64,000 nucleotides of DNA from Blautia sp. BIOML-A1 (GCF_009883055.1 NZ_WWVR01000009.1:31469-95468), one strand, 5' to 3'; positions 1-9,240 are shown, counted from the stretch's first letter. The notes: a model not told the origin generated them from the letters alone. Made by a program: numbers and translations.

Positions 1-155
1 TTATGACAGACTGTGATGCGGTTCTGGATATCCGGAATGACCTGGAGGCGACGATGAAAGAGTGTCGTGAGGTCACTGAGAAATACCGCGTGGGACGCAG
101 TGCATATCTGCGCCTGGGACAGCTGTTCATGCGGTTGTTTGCGGGATTGTTATAA
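1..155 (+). CDS. C-terminal fragment of a probable cardiolipin synthase (phospholipase D family)
   Basis: The frame is open from the window edge to a TAA at 153-155 and gives about 50 residues. The tail pattern, a short acidic helix, then a basic stretch, then a hydrophobic ending (RLGQLFMRLFAGLL), resembles the C-terminus of bacterial cardiolipin synthases, which typically finish in R-L-x-x-P-L-L. The catalytic HKD motifs would lie upstream, outside the window, so the identity rests on this short tail only. The ATG at position 3 is in frame but is not preceded by a visible ribosome binding site. A small stand-alone protein cannot be excluded. About 70 bases separate the stop from the NifH-like gene. 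Confidence 0.45.
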   Translation, partial: MTDCDAVLDIRNDLEATMKECREVTEKYRVGRSAYLRLGQLFMRLFAGLL

Positions 156-224
156 AAGATAATACACACAATTCGAGCGGCCAATATTCAGAGGCTGTTT
201 TGACATATGGGGAGGAGTTTACAA

Positions 225-986
225 ATGTTGAAAGTAGCAATCTATGGAAAGGGCGGTATCGGAAAATCAACGGTGACTTCCAACCTGGCAGCGGCTTTTG
301 CGTCCATGGGCAAGAAGGTTATCCAGATCGGCTGTGACCCGAAGGCAGATTCCACGATCAACCTGCTTGGCGGAGAACCGCTTCGCCCGGTAATGAATTA
401 TATGCGGGAAGAAGATGAGGAACCGGAGACACTGGAGGACATTTCCAGAGAGGGATTCGGCGGTGTTCTCTGTATTGAAACCGGAGGTCCCACACCCGGA
501 CTTGGCTGTGCCGGAAGAGGGATCATAGCAACCTTTCAGTTGCTAGAGGACCTGCGGTTATTTGAAACATATAAGCCGGATGTCGTACTCTACGATGTGC
601 TGGGAGATGTGGTCTGCGGTGGATTTGCGGCCCCGATCCGTGAGGGGTATGCGGAAAAAGTCCTCATCGTGACCTCAGGAGAAAAGATGGCCCTGTATGC
701 GGCAAACAACATTTCCAGCGCGGTGCGGAACTTTGAAGACAGAAGCTATGCAAGGATTTTCGGTATCGTACTGAATCACCGGAATGTAGAAAATGAAACA
801 GAAAAAGTACAGGCATTTGCAAAGGAGGCCGGCATCCCGATCGTAGGGGAGATACCGAGAAGCGATGAGATCATCCGCTGGGAAGATCAGGGCAAAACAG
901 TGATCGAGGGAGATTCAGAGTCCGAGATCAGCAGGAGATTTTTTGACCTGGCAGAAATGCTTTTGAAAGCTGAGGAAGAAGAATGA
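225..986 (+). CDS. NifH-like nitrogenase reductase homologue, module 1
   Basis: A 253-residue NifH/BchL/CfbC-fold ATPase. Such proteins are homodimers that couple MgATP hydrolysis to one-electron transfer from a bridging [4Fe-4S] cluster to a NifDK-like partner. Visible are the P-loop GKGGIGKS (residues 8-15), the GCDPKADST switch-type segment (36-44), and both cluster cysteines: Cys95 in [13 protein letters not shown] and Cys131 in [11 protein letters not shown]. It is close in length to other family members. An ATG at 207 is also in frame, but the GGGGAGG site at 208-214 lies inside that extension, so the ATG at 225 is preferred. The stop overlaps the next gene (ATGA). A NifH-like identity is secure. 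A real nitrogenase is unlikely because the partners are divergent and no nifB, nifE or nifN is nearby. The substrate is unknown. Confidence 0.9.
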   Translation: MLKVAIYGKGGIGKSTVTSNLAAAFASMGKKVIQIGCDPKADSTINLLGGEPLRPVMNYMREEDEEPETLEDISREGFGGVLCIETGGPTPGLGCAGRGIIATFQLLEDLRLFETYKPDVVLYDVLGDVVCGGFAAPIREGYAEKVLIVTSGEKMALYAANNISSAVRNFEDRSYARIFGIVLNHRNVENETEKVQAFAKEAGIPIVGEIPRSDEIIRWEDQGKTVIEGDSESEISRRFFDLAEMLLKAEEEE

Positions 987-2266
987 GCAGAGCCTATTAT
1001 TGTACCGTAAAAGAACTGAATGAGCGTGGAAAAGACAATATCCCGGATCAGTTTAAATCCAATATGCATCTGATCTACAGCTCTCCGGCAACCCTTGCCT
1101 TCAACTCTCCGGGAGCAGAAGGATTTGGTGTGAAGAGAGCCGGACTTGCCGTTCCGGATTCGATCATGCTGATCGTGGCACCGGGATGCTGCGGGCGAAA
1201 TACATCACTGATCAGTTCCATGCGTGAATATGACAACCGTTTCTTTTATCTGATGATGGATGAGACAGATATTGTGACAGGACGTCATCTCAAAAAGATC
1301 CCCAAAGCAGTGGTGGAAATCTGCGAAGGTCTTGAGAAGAAGCCCTCCGTTGTGATGATCTGTATCACCTGTGTGGATGCACTTCTCGGTACAGATATGG
1401 AACGTGTCTGCCGCAAGGCGGAGGAAAAAGTAGGACTTCCGGTGCGTCCGTGCTATATGTATGCACTGACCAGAGAGGGAAGAAAACCGCCGATGGTGCA
1501 TGTAAGACAGTCTTTATATTCCCTTCTTGAACCGGCAAAAAAGAAAGGAAATGTGGTCAATCTCCTGGGATTTTTTTCGCCGCTTGTGGACGACTGTGAG
1601 CTGTATGAACTGCTTCATGGCGCGGGGATTAAGACAATCCATGAGATATCCAGATGCAGAGATTTTGAAGAATACAAGACCATGTCGGAGGCGAATTTTA
1701 ACCTGGTGCTTCACCAGGAATCACGCTTCGCAGCAGAGGATTTTAATGACAGATTAAACATTCCGTTCATTGAACTTCGGCGGCTGTATCAGACAGATAA
1801 GATACAGAATCAGTATCAGGCACTGGCGTCAGTACTTGGAGTGAAGTTTGATACAGAGGAATATCGAAGGACAGCCGAGCAGGCGGTAGAAGATTTCCGT
1901 AAAGTATGTCCGGATGCATCCTTTGCCGTCGGAGAATGTATGAACGGAGATCCGTTTGAATTGGCGCTGGCACTTCTGAAGTATGGATTTAAGGTTCCGG
2001 AGATCTATGGAACGATCACGGTGGAGAACTTTGTTTATATGAAACAGCTGGCACTTTTGAGTCCTGATACGAGAGTATTTTCCAATATGGAACCGACCAT
2101 GATCTACTACGATCCGGCACAGAGTGGAGTGAATATCACAATAGGAAAGGATGCCCTTTATTATCATCAGGACTGTCCGGGGCTGATGTGGAACCAGGAT
2201 GAACAGCCTTATGGATTTGCGGGAGTGAGACGGCTGTTTGAGGCTCTTAAGGGGTGCGTTGAATAA
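983..2266 (+). CDS. Nitrogenase component 1-like (NifD/NifK-fold) protein, module 1, subunit A1
   Basis: A 427-residue member of the nitrogenase component 1 oxidoreductase superfamily, translationally coupled to the NifH-like gene by a 4-base overlap. The N-terminal region keeps two cysteines where NifD/NifK hold P-cluster ligands: Cys69 (next to Cys70) in VAPGCCGRN, equivalent to the GPxGC motif, and Cys130 in [13 protein letters not shown], equivalent to STCxxxLIGDD. The first P-cluster position appears to be replaced (AFNSPGAEG, residues 39-47). This fits a cluster of nitrogenase-like (Bch/Cfb-like) rather than full P-cluster type, although cluster content cannot be read from sequence alone. 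No convincing FeMo-cofactor Cys/His pair could be assigned. It probably pairs with the product of 4364-5407 and receives electrons from the NifH-like protein. Function unknown. Confidence 0.8.
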   Translation: MSRAYYCTVKELNERGKDNIPDQFKSNMHLIYSSPATLAFNSPGAEGFGVKRAGLAVPDSIMLIVAPGCCGRNTSLISSMREYDNRFFYLMMDETDIVTGRHLKKIPKAVVEICEGLEKKPSVVMICITCVDALLGTDMERVCRKAEEKVGLPVRPCYMYALTREGRKPPMVHVRQSLYSLLEPAKKKGNVVNLLGFFSPLVDDCELYELLHGAGIKTIHEISRCRDFEEYKTMSEANFNLVLHQESRFAAEDFNDRLNIPFIELRRLYQTDKIQNQYQALASVLGVKFDTEEYRRTAEQAVEDFRKVCPDASFAVGECMNGDPFELALALLKYGFKVPEIYGTITVENFVYMKQLALLSPDTRVFSNMEPTMIYYDPAQSGVNITIGKDALYYHQDCPGLMWNQDEQPYGFAGVRRLFEALKGCVE

Positions 2267-2386
2267 CCGTGAGTTGCATTCTTGCTACTCATAACCTCCC
2301 TAATCTCCTTGATATGATTATTTTATCAGAATCAGTTCCATTTCTCCAGTTGGAAGTTTTAAAATTGTTTCTTTTGAGATACTTTG

Positions 2387-2415
2387 TTGAGTTTCGATTT
2401 ACTTAATGATATTAT
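2387..2415 (+). promoter_or_regulatory. Sigma-A-type promoter for the [FeFe] hydrogenase gene
   Basis: TTGAGT (2387-2392), a 17-base spacer and TATTAT (2410-2415), in an AT-rich stretch between subunit A1 and the hydrogenase. It would start transcription near 2422, giving a leader of roughly 75 bases before the preferred start codon. This means the hydrogenase can be expressed separately from the NifH/A1 pair. Prediction by eye only. Confidence 0.5.
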
Positions 2416-2498
2416 CTTCTTAAGAGGGAACAATAATGCAAAACACTATAGCTATGATCGCGGTAAATAGTTATGTCATAAAAAATCAGGAGGTAATG

Positions 2499-4016
2499 AT
2501 GAGAGGACTGTATTCATCCAAAACAGAAATCAGACACAAAATTTTTACAGAGATTGCCAGAATGGCATATGAGGGCAACAATCCGAAGATGATCGAGGAA
2601 CTTCCATATAAGATCATTCCGGGAGAGGTAGCTTCTTACCGTGACAGTATTTTTCTGGAAAGAGCAGTAGTAGGCGAGAGACTTCGCGTGGCAATGGGAA
2701 TGTCATTAAGACCAGTCACAGAGCATGCACCACTTTCCAAAGGCGTAGAGGCGAGTGTGATCGAAGAGAAATATTATGAGCCGCCGCTTATCAATGTGAT
2801 CAAATTTGCATGTAATGCCTGTGCGGAAAAGAAGGTAATGGTCACAGAAGGATGCCAGGGCTGTCTGGAACATCCATGTGTTGAGGTCTGTCCGAAGAAA
2901 GCCGTGCACATGGAAAATGGACATTCTCATATTGATGAGTCCCTGTGCATCAAGTGTGGGAAATGTGTAGAAGCCTGTCCATATAATGCGATCATCAAGC
3001 AGGAACGTCCGTGTACAAAAGCCTGTGGAATGAATGCCATCGGTTCTGATGAGTATGGAAGAGCCGAGATCGACCAGGACAAATGTGTATCCTGCGGACA
3101 GTGTCTCGTAAGCTGTCCATTCAGTGCGATCGTTGATAAGGGACAGATATTCCAGACGATCATGGCACTCAAGAGTGAGTCTCCGGTTTATGCAATCCTT
3201 GCACCGGCAATCGCAGGTCAGTTTGAGGGTCTGGAAAACACAAAGATCCGTGGTGCTTTTCAGGCACTTGGATTTACAGATGTCAGAGAAGTAGCGATCG
3301 GAGCGGATCTCTGTACGATCGAGGAGGCCAAGGATTTCCTGAAAGAGGTTCCGGAGGAGCTTCCGTTTATGGCAACATCCTGCTGTCCTTCCTGGTCTAT
3401 GATGGCGAAGAAGCTTTTCCCGGAGCAGGCGAAGTGCATCTCCATGGCACTGACTCCGATGGTTCTGACTGCGAGACTGATCAAGCAGAAAGAGCCTGAC
3501 TGCAAGATTGTTTTTGTGGGACCGTGTGCTGCCAAGAAGCTGGAGGCAAGCCGAAAGACAATCCGCAGTTATGTGGATTTTGTGCTGACCTTTGAGGAGG
3601 TTGCGGGAATGTTTGATGCGAAAGGCGTAGACTGGAAGGACATTCCAGAAGGAGAACCGCTTTTCCGTGCAAGTGCGGATGGTCGTGGATTTGCAGTAAG
3701 CGGTGGTGTGGCACAGGCAGTTGTTCATGCTGTAAAGAGAATTGATCCTGACCGTGAAGTGAAGGTTGTGAATGCAGAGGGACTTCAGAACTGCAAAAAA
3801 ATGCTCCAGATGGCCAAGCTTGGCAAGTACAATGGCTATCTTCTGGAAGGAATGGCCTGCCCGGGCGGCTGTGTAGCTGGAGCCGGTACGATTCAGACCA
3901 TCAAAAAAGCTTCTGCAGCTCTGGATAAGATGAAAAAAGAAGCGGCATTTGAGGAAGCATCCGATTCAAAATATCAGTCCCGACTGGAAAGTCTGGAGAA
4001 GCTGGATCTGGAGTAG
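2499..4016 (+). CDS. Monomeric [FeFe] hydrogenase, group B type, with ferredoxin-like domains
   Basis: About 505 residues. It catalyses reversible 2H+ + 2e- to H2 at an H-cluster, usually with ferredoxin as partner. All three H-cluster signatures are present: L1 TSCCPSW (residues 293-299), L2 GPCAAKK (341-347) and L3 MACPGGC (452-458), supplying Cys296, Cys343, Cys454 and Cys458. Residues 105-206 carry many cysteines, including CIKCGKCVEACP and CVSCGQCLVSCP, for [4Fe-4S] clusters. The N-terminal segment (TEIRHKIFTEIARMAYE) and the TSCCP variant of L1 are typical of group B enzymes. AGGAGG at 2488-2493 points to the ATG at 2499 (or 2496); the in-frame ATG at 2436 has no such site. No hydE, hydF or hydG is in the window, so maturation must be encoded elsewhere. 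It sits between two nitrogenase-like subunit genes, suggesting an electron-supply or sensing role there. Confidence 0.9.
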   Translation: MRGLYSSKTEIRHKIFTEIARMAYEGNNPKMIEELPYKIIPGEVASYRDSIFLERAVVGERLRVAMGMSLRPVTEHAPLSKGVEASVIEEKYYEPPLINVIKFACNACAEKKVMVTEGCQGCLEHPCVEVCPKKAVHMENGHSHIDESLCIKCGKCVEACPYNAIIKQERPCTKACGMNAIGSDEYGRAEIDQDKCVSCGQCLVSCPFSAIVDKGQIFQTIMALKSESPVYAILAPAIAGQFEGLENTKIRGAFQALGFTDVREVAIGADLCTIEEAKDFLKEVPEELPFMATSCCPSWSMMAKKLFPEQAKCISMALTPMVLTARLIKQKEPDCKIVFVGPCAAKKLEASRKTIRSYVDFVLTFEEVAGMFDAKGVDWKDIPEGEPLFRASADGRGFAVSGGVAQAVVHAVKRIDPDREVKVVNAEGLQNCKKMLQMAKLGKYNGYLLEGMACPGGCVAGAGTIQTIKKASAALDKMKKEAAFEEASDSKYQSRLESLEKLDLE

Positions 4017-4040
4017 GGGTGTTTTTTATGGCTGTTAGCG

Positions 4041-4363
4041 TTGACTGACTGCTTCATTGTGGAGTAAAATAGACATATCAGCAGACAGGATGAATTTTTC
4101 TACCTGAATGCGAATTCACAGATACGTTCAAATTTTATAAATACTAAAGAACAGACTCTGATGGCGAGGAAAGATAAATGTACAGGACCGGACAGGTCAT
4201 TGCAGCTCCAAGCAGGAATAGTTGTTATCATGATTATTAGAGGACTTCTCTACCCTGACGGTGGAGGAGTCTTTTTGCTTTATAGCGTATTATAAACTTC
4301 TGGGAAGAGTAAAGATTGTTCTGCGGGGACTTGTTCGAAATGATTTAAATTGGGGGAAATACA
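4041..4363 (+). promoter_or_regulatory. Candidate attenuated leader: promoter, about 165 bases of leader, terminator, then gene B1
   Basis: This gap of about 350 bases has no plausible gene. It contains TTGACT (4041-4046), an 18-base spacer and TAAAAT (4065-4070), then about 165 bases of possible structured leader (including a GACC/GGTC hairpin near 4183-4196), then a perfect intrinsic terminator at 4243-4276, and only then, 87 bases on, the start of the downstream gene. Promoter-leader-terminator-gene order is that of a riboswitch or attenuator controlling B1 and the hyp genes. I could not match the leader to a riboswitch class I know, and no anti-terminator pairing was worked out. The simpler reading is a terminator for the hydrogenase transcript with a separate weak promoter for B1. 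Confidence 0.35.
4243..4276 (+). terminator. Intrinsic terminator upstream of gene B1
   Basis: Twelve-base-pair stem (4243-4254 with 4260-4271, two G-U pairs), five-base loop CTGAC, followed by TTTTT at 4272-4276. It lies 87 bases before the B1 start codon. Confidence 0.8.
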
Positions 4364-5407
4364 ATGAGAGGACTTCGTAAATATCTGACACCGTTTGCAC
4401 CGGATCAGTCAGGTGCAGTATCAGTGCTTTTTGAATTGGGAGGCATTGTGGTGATCTGTGATGCTGGAGGATGCACCGGTAATGTCTGCGGCTTTGATGA
4501 GCCGCGGTGGTTTGAACAGAAAAGTGCTATTTTCAGTGCAGGACTTCGGGATATGGATGCCATTCTGGGCAGAGATGACCGTCTGGTTGCGAAGCTTGAA
4601 GATGCCGCGCAGAAAGTAGATGCGACGTTTGCAGCAGTGATCGGGACACCGGTTCCGGCAGTGATCGCAACCGATTATCTTGCACTTAAACGCATGACAG
4701 AAAGGAAGATAAACATTCCGGTTCTTACTGTAGATACAGATGGAATGGAGCTTTATGACAAAGGTGAGGAGAAGGCTTTTCTGGAGCTTTTTAAGACCTT
4801 TGCGGTACGAAAATATCCCGTGGATGAGAAGAGGGTTGGGATTCTCGGAATGACACCGCAGGATGTAAGTGATCTTGCGGCAGCAGATAAAATACGTGAC
4901 CTGTTCCGTCAGAAACAGGATATGCAGGCAGTCTGTTATTGTATGGGGGACGGTCTTGAAGAAGTAAAAAAAGCCTCCTCAGTGAGCAAAAATATCGTTG
5001 TCTCTCCGGCCGCGATCGCGACGGCACAATATCTGGAAAAAATATTCGGAACGCCGTATGAGATCGCTTATCCGCTGGTGGAGGAACTGCTTCCGGAGAT
5101 GGATTATACAAATAAAAAAATCCTGGTCGTACATCAGCAGGTGATCGCAGATTCTGTCTGCAGGGAGCTGCAGAACAGAGGGGCAGAAAGTGTTCAGACA
5201 GCAGGCTGGTTCATGATGAAAAAGGAACTTCTCAAGGCGGGGGATATAGCACTTCGAGATGAGGATGACTATATAGAACTGGTGCGAAGCGGAGATTTTG
5301 ATATTATTTTTGCAGATGAATGTATGAAGCAGATGACAGCGGATTTTGATGGAATGTTTGTGAATATGAGACATTTTGCAGTTTCCGGAAAACTGATCGG
5401 AAGGTAA
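4364..5407 (+). CDS. Nitrogenase component 1-like (NifK-type) protein, module 1, subunit B1
   Basis: A 347-residue nitrogenase component 1 superfamily protein, shorter than NifK (about 500). The N-terminus aligns by eye with the NifK P-cluster region: SGAVSVLFELGGIVVICDAGGC, with Cys37 at the GPxGC position, plus nearby Cys32 and Cys42. The first NifK cysteine (the C in CQPxGA) is serine here. The RWFEQKSAIFSAGLRDMDAILG segment matches the SSSxxExxAVFGG region. It is clearly homologous to the product of 13163-14383 (shared SG-x-x-S-x-L-[YF]-ELGG and S-x-L-x-[EI]-[IM]-DA-[VI]-[ML]-G). The start has GGGG six bases upstream. It is followed after 25 bases by hypF, and the two are probably co-transcribed, which is the strongest physical link between the nitrogenase-like proteins and Hyp maturation. 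Confidence 0.8.
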   Translation: MRGLRKYLTPFAPDQSGAVSVLFELGGIVVICDAGGCTGNVCGFDEPRWFEQKSAIFSAGLRDMDAILGRDDRLVAKLEDAAQKVDATFAAVIGTPVPAVIATDYLALKRMTERKINIPVLTVDTDGMELYDKGEEKAFLELFKTFAVRKYPVDEKRVGILGMTPQDVSDLAAADKIRDLFRQKQDMQAVCYCMGDGLEEVKKASSVSKNIVVSPAAIATAQYLEKIFGTPYEIAYPLVEELLPEMDYTNKKILVVHQQVIADSVCRELQNRGAESVQTAGWFMMKKELLKAGDIALRDEDDYIELVRSGDFDIIFADECMKQMTADFDGMFVNMRHFAVSGKLIGR

Positions 5408-5432
5408 AAATATATCAGGTGGGAGTGAGCAT

Positions 5433-7820
5433 ATGATAAGTGAGATCACCAGACGGATCCGTGTTTACGGGATTGTGCAGGGGGTAGGATTCCGGCCTAC
5501 AGTCAGCCGCCATGCAGCAGAGAGAAAGGTTCGCGGAAATGTCTGCAACAAAGGTCCTTATGTAGAAATCTATGCACAGGGACCAAAGGAAGCGGTGGAG
5601 GGTTTTCTCTCAGATATCCGGAATCGTCCACCAAAAAGGGCGGCAATCCTGAAGATAAATGTGGAAAACGTAAAAAATCCGGAGAGCTATGCACAGTTTG
5701 ATATTATCGAAAGTGAAAAGACAAAGGGTGAGATCTTTGTCTCGCCGGATATTGCAATTTGTGAGGAATGTAAGGAGGAGATGTTTGATCCGAAGAACCG
5801 GAGATATCTGCATCCTTTTATTAACTGTACCTGCTGCGGACCGAGACTTACAATCCTGGATTCGCTTCCGTATGACCGTGAACGGACCAGCATGAAAGAG
5901 TTTCCAATGTGTCCGGACTGTGCAGAAGAATACCACGATCCAAAGACCAGAAGATACGATGCACAGCCGGTATGCTGCAATGAATGTGGACCAGAAGTTT
6001 ATCTGATCGGCAGGGATGAGCGTGGCAGAGAGGCAATTACCTGTGTCAGAAAGACGATTTCTGAGGGTGGCATTGCTGCAGTCAAGGGAATCGGAGGTTT
6101 TCATCTCTGCTGTGATGCTTCCAATGAAGCAGCAGTCAGTCGGCTTCGCCAGCTGAAACGAAGGCCAATGAAGCCATTTGCGGTGATGGCAAAGGATCTG
6201 AAAGCAGTCACAAAAGCATGCGAAATGACAGAAGAACAGGAGAAAATCCTGGATGGTCATCAGAAACCGATCCTGCTTCTGAACAAAAGAAAAGATGCAG
6301 AAATCCTCTGTCCCTCTGTGGCACCGGGGAACCCAAAGGTTGGCGTGATGCTGCCGTATGCACCGGTACAGCTTCTGCTTTTTCAGTACGATGATGGAAT
6401 CGAAATGCCGGAATTTCTAGTGATGACCAGTGGAAATACCTCTGGTGCACCGATCTGCCGTGATGACCAGGAGGCAGAGGCGGAGCTTTCTGGTTTTTGT
6501 GACTGTATGCTGTCTCATGACCGTAAGATCCGTATCCGGGCAGATGATTCCGTGATGGATTTTTATGAAAAGAAACCATATATGATCCGCCGTTCCAGAG
6601 GGTATGCACCGCTTCCGTTTATGGTTTCCACACCATATCAGGGGCAGGTGCTGGCCATCGGTGGAGAACTCAAAAACTCTTTCTGTATTGGGGTGGATAA
6701 CCGCTTTTATCCATCACCTTATGTGGGAGATCTGGAAGATCTGCGTACAGTCAAAGCACTCAGAGAAACCATCGGGCGGCTGGAAACACTTCTGGAGGTG
6801 GAGCCGGAGATTGTCTGCTGTGACATGCACCCGCGGTATAATTCAGTGATGGTTGCAGAAGAACTGGGGGTTCCGGTGCTCAAAGTGCAGCATCACTATG
6901 CACACATTCTGTCCTGTATGGTAGAGAATGATTGTGCAGATCAGGTGATTGGAGTATCCTTTGACGGCACCGGATATGGAACTGACGGAACAATCTGGGG
7001 AGGAGAAATCCTTCTGTCAGACAGGAATGGATTTGAGCGACTGGGAAGCGTGATGCCATTTCTTCAGCCTGGTGGAGATGCTTCCTCCAAAGAAGGCTGG
7101 AGGATCGCGGTATCGCTGATCTATGGCCTGATGGGTGACAGAGAAAAAGCGGCTGAGATCATAGAAAAGCTGGAACTTTGTACGAAGCAGGAAGCGAATG
7201 TACAGTTTATCATGGCAGACCGCAGGATCAATACAGTGATATCCACCAGTGCAGGAAGACTTTTTGACGGAGTGAGTGCGATACTTGGAATCCGCAGAAA
7301 ATCTACCTTTGAAGGGGAGGCTTCTATGGCACTGGAATTTGCCGCGGAAGAATACAGAGCAAAAAAACTGCCTGAAATACAGAAAAATGAGAAGTTTTTG
7401 TTGGATGCTATGCGATCTGGTATGCAGGAAACGCAATATCAGAAGAGAAAAGACGACAGAGTAACAGATACAGATGACAGGATGCTTCTTAATACAGAAG
7501 GACTGATCAGAACTATCCTGGATCAAAGACTAAACGGAGAAGAAGTGGGAAGGCTGGCATACTTTTTTCATGAAGAACTTGCCCGTCAGATTACAGAAAT
7601 CTGTGTGCGGATCAGGGAGAAGAGAGGCTGCAATAAGGCTGCATTGAGCGGCGGTGTTTTCCAGAACCGACTGCTTCTGGAACTTACGGATCATATGCTG
7701 AGAGACAGGGGATTTGAGGTTCTGAAACACCAGCTTATTCCGCCAAATGACGGCGGAATCGCACTTGGACAGGCCGTGTATGCGATGACATATCTTGAAG
7801 GAAAATCACGGAACAAATGA
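5433..7820 (+). CDS. hypF: Carbamoyltransferase HypF
   Basis: A 795-residue HypF, full length for the family. It converts carbamoyl phosphate and ATP to a carbamoyl adenylate and passes the carbamoyl group to the C-terminal cysteine of HypE, the first step toward the cyanide ligands of an Fe(CN)2CO group. Domain order is complete: acylphosphatase (residues 8-95, VQGVGFRPTV at 15-24), two zinc fingers (Cys110/113/132/135 and Cys160/163/182/185), a YrdC-like adenylate-forming domain (about 200-390), and a Kae1-like domain (about 410-790) with metal-ligand HHYAH, SFDGTGYGTDG and SGGVFQN. It is the first gene after B1, and hypC follows after 90 bases that contain a 7-bp hairpin (7844-7871). No [NiFe] hydrogenase subunit is visible, so the client is unclear. 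Confidence 0.95.
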   Translation: MISEITRRIRVYGIVQGVGFRPTVSRHAAERKVRGNVCNKGPYVEIYAQGPKEAVEGFLSDIRNRPPKRAAILKINVENVKNPESYAQFDIIESEKTKGEIFVSPDIAICEECKEEMFDPKNRRYLHPFINCTCCGPRLTILDSLPYDRERTSMKEFPMCPDCAEEYHDPKTRRYDAQPVCCNECGPEVYLIGRDERGREAITCVRKTISEGGIAAVKGIGGFHLCCDASNEAAVSRLRQLKRRPMKPFAVMAKDLKAVTKACEMTEEQEKILDGHQKPILLLNKRKDAEILCPSVAPGNPKVGVMLPYAPVQLLLFQYDDGIEMPEFLVMTSGNTSGAPICRDDQEAEAELSGFCDCMLSHDRKIRIRADDSVMDFYEKKPYMIRRSRGYAPLPFMVSTPYQGQVLAIGGELKNSFCIGVDNRFYPSPYVGDLEDLRTVKALRETIGRLETLLEVEPEIVCCDMHPRYNSVMVAEELGVPVLKVQHHYAHILSCMVENDCADQVIGVSFDGTGYGTDGTIWGGEILLSDRNGFERLGSVMPFLQPGGDASSKEGWRIAVSLIYGLMGDREKAAEIIEKLELCTKQEANVQFIMADRRINTVISTSAGRLFDGVSAILGIRRKSTFEGEASMALEFAAEEYRAKKLPEIQKNEKFLLDAMRSGMQETQYQKRKDDRVTDTDDRMLLNTEGLIRTILDQRLNGEEVGRLAYFFHEELARQITEICVRIREKRGCNKAALSGGVFQNRLLLELTDHMLRDRGFEVLKHQLIPPNDGGIALGQAVYAMTYLEGKSRNK

Positions 7821-7910
7821 CCAGTTAACCAAAGCAGGTAAGTTCTCTGCTTCAACTGCGAAAGGCAGAGAGAGGGACTTGTTTGTATACAGAATCAGGG
7901 AGGTATTTAC

Positions 7911-8120
7911 ATGTGTGTAGGATTATCAGCAAAAGTAGTAAAAATCAGTGAAGGAACAGCAGTTGTGGATGCCGGCGGAGCCAAAAGAGAGGTTTCTGCC
8001 CAGCTTCTTGAGGATCTGGAACCGGGCGATTATGTAATGGTTCATGCAGGTGTGGCAATCGCAAAGATCACAGATGAAGATGAGGATGAAACCGATCATC
8101 TGATGGAGGAACTGCTGTAA
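7911..8120 (+). CDS. hypC: Hydrogenase assembly chaperone HypC
   Basis: A 69-residue HypC/HybG-family protein. It binds iron with HypD while the CN and CO ligands are added, then delivers the Fe(CN)2CO unit to an apo-enzyme. The essential N-terminal MCVG motif is intact, with Cys2 exposed after methionine removal, and His45 (VHAGVAI) matches the second conserved residue. The C-terminus is acidic as usual. AGGGAGG precedes the ATG. The stop overlaps the hypD start (TAATG), so HypC and HypD, which form one complex, are translationally coupled. In [NiFe] systems HypC also contacts the large subunit; here no such subunit is near, and a nitrogenase-like protein is a conceivable alternative recipient (inference). 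Confidence 0.93.
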   Translation: MCVGLSAKVVKISEGTAVVDAGGAKREVSAQLLEDLEPGDYVMVHAGVAIAKITDEDEDETDHLMEELL

Positions 8121-9172
8121 TGGGAGAAGAGAAAAAAAGAACAGCGAGAGAGATCATAGAGAATTACGACGGACCGGCAGTCCGTATCATGGAAGTCTGC
8201 GGAACACATACACATGAGATTTTTCGCCTGGGAATCCGTAAGCTTCTGCCGCCGCAGGTGGAACTGATCTCAGGACCGGGATGTCCGGTCTGTGTGACAC
8301 CGGTTGGTTTTATCGATGAGGCAGTGTGGCTTGCACTGGAAAAAGGCGTGACGATCTGCACATTTGGCGATCTGGTACGCGTGCCGGGGACAAAGATGAG
8401 CCTTGCAGGAGCAAGAGAAAAAGGAGCCAAAATCCGCATTGTCTATTCTCCGGCAGATGCTGAAAAATATGCCCTGGAACATCCAGAAGAACAGGTTGTT
8501 TTCCTCTCTGTCGGGTTTGAGACCACGACTCCGGCAGAGTGTCTTTCTGTGAAACAGGCAAAGAAAGATGGCCTTTCTAATTATTCACTTCTGATGGCAA
8601 ACAAGACGATGCCCCAGGCTTATGAAGCACTGAAAGGAAGTGCGGATGTCTTTCTGTATCCGGGACATGTCAATGCCATTACAGGAACAGAACTCTGTGA
8701 AGATCTGGTAAATGAGGGAGTAAGTGGAGTAGTTGCCGGCTTTACAGCGAAAGAACTCCTCACGGCCCTGGCTGTTTCACTGGTGAAATTCCAGGAAGGA
8801 AAACCATTTTTTGTAAACTGTTATCCGAGGGTGGTAAAACCGGAAGGAAGCAGAGAAGCACAGCAGCTCACAGATGAAATGACAGAAGCCTGCGACAGTG
8901 AATGGAGAGGTCTTGGTGTGATACAAAAGTCAGGCGTTCAGCTTAAAGAAGAGTGGAGTACGTTTGATGCACGAAAGAAATATGCTATTCCACCGATTCA
9001 GGGAAAAGCCAATCCGGCATGCAGATGTGGTGATGTCCTGCAGGGAAAATGTAAGCCATCCGACTGTAAAGTGTTTGGAAAGGGATGTACCCCGCAGCAT
9101 CCAATAGGAGCCTGCATGGTTTCTAACGAAGGTGCCTGTTCCGCTTATTATGCGTATGGAGATTGTAAATAA
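8120..9172 (+). CDS. hypD: Hydrogenase formation protein HypD
   Basis: A 350-residue HypD, the [4Fe-4S] scaffold on which the Fe(CN)2CO moiety is assembled with HypC. Conserved motifs are all present: CGTHTH (Cys27), GPGCPVC (Cys55 and Cys58), GFETTTP, PGHVNAITG, and a C-terminal cysteine cluster (CRCG, CKPSDC, GKGCTP in residues 300-330) that carries the iron-sulfur cluster and redox dithiol. There is no truncation or motif loss, so the enzyme should be functional. It overlaps hypC by one base and is followed after 68 bases by hypE. Confidence 0.95.
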   Translation: MGEEKKRTAREIIENYDGPAVRIMEVCGTHTHEIFRLGIRKLLPPQVELISGPGCPVCVTPVGFIDEAVWLALEKGVTICTFGDLVRVPGTKMSLAGAREKGAKIRIVYSPADAEKYALEHPEEQVVFLSVGFETTTPAECLSVKQAKKDGLSNYSLLMANKTMPQAYEALKGSADVFLYPGHVNAITGTELCEDLVNEGVSGVVAGFTAKELLTALAVSLVKFQEGKPFFVNCYPRVVKPEGSREAQQLTDEMTEACDSEWRGLGVIQKSGVQLKEEWSTFDARKKYAIPPIQGKANPACRCGDVLQGKCKPSDCKVFGKGCTPQHPIGACMVSNEGACSAYYAYGDCK

Positions 9173-9240
9173 TTGTCGGGTCAATCAGTAAAACAGGGCA
9201 TAACTATGTTGAAAGATATGATAGAAAAGAGGATAATCTT

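Noticed and set aside
225..2266. True molybdenum nitrogenase
   Set aside because: Missing nifB/E/N, short partner proteins, incomplete P-cluster ligands and no identifiable FeMo-cofactor ligand pair.
2436..2498. Hydrogenase start at the first in-frame ATG
   Set aside because: There is no ribosome binding site, and AGGAGG at 2488-2493 points to the ATG at 2496-2499, which gives the family's usual N-terminus.
2706..3728. A 340-codon minus-strand open frame opposite the hydrogenase
   Set aside because: It is antisense to a well-conserved gene with intact H-cluster motifs and shows no recognisable domain.
4071..4276. Assignment to a known riboswitch class (moco, cyclic-di-GMP, guanidine, FMN, T-box)
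   Set aside because: None of the core consensus sequences I remember could be found in the leader.
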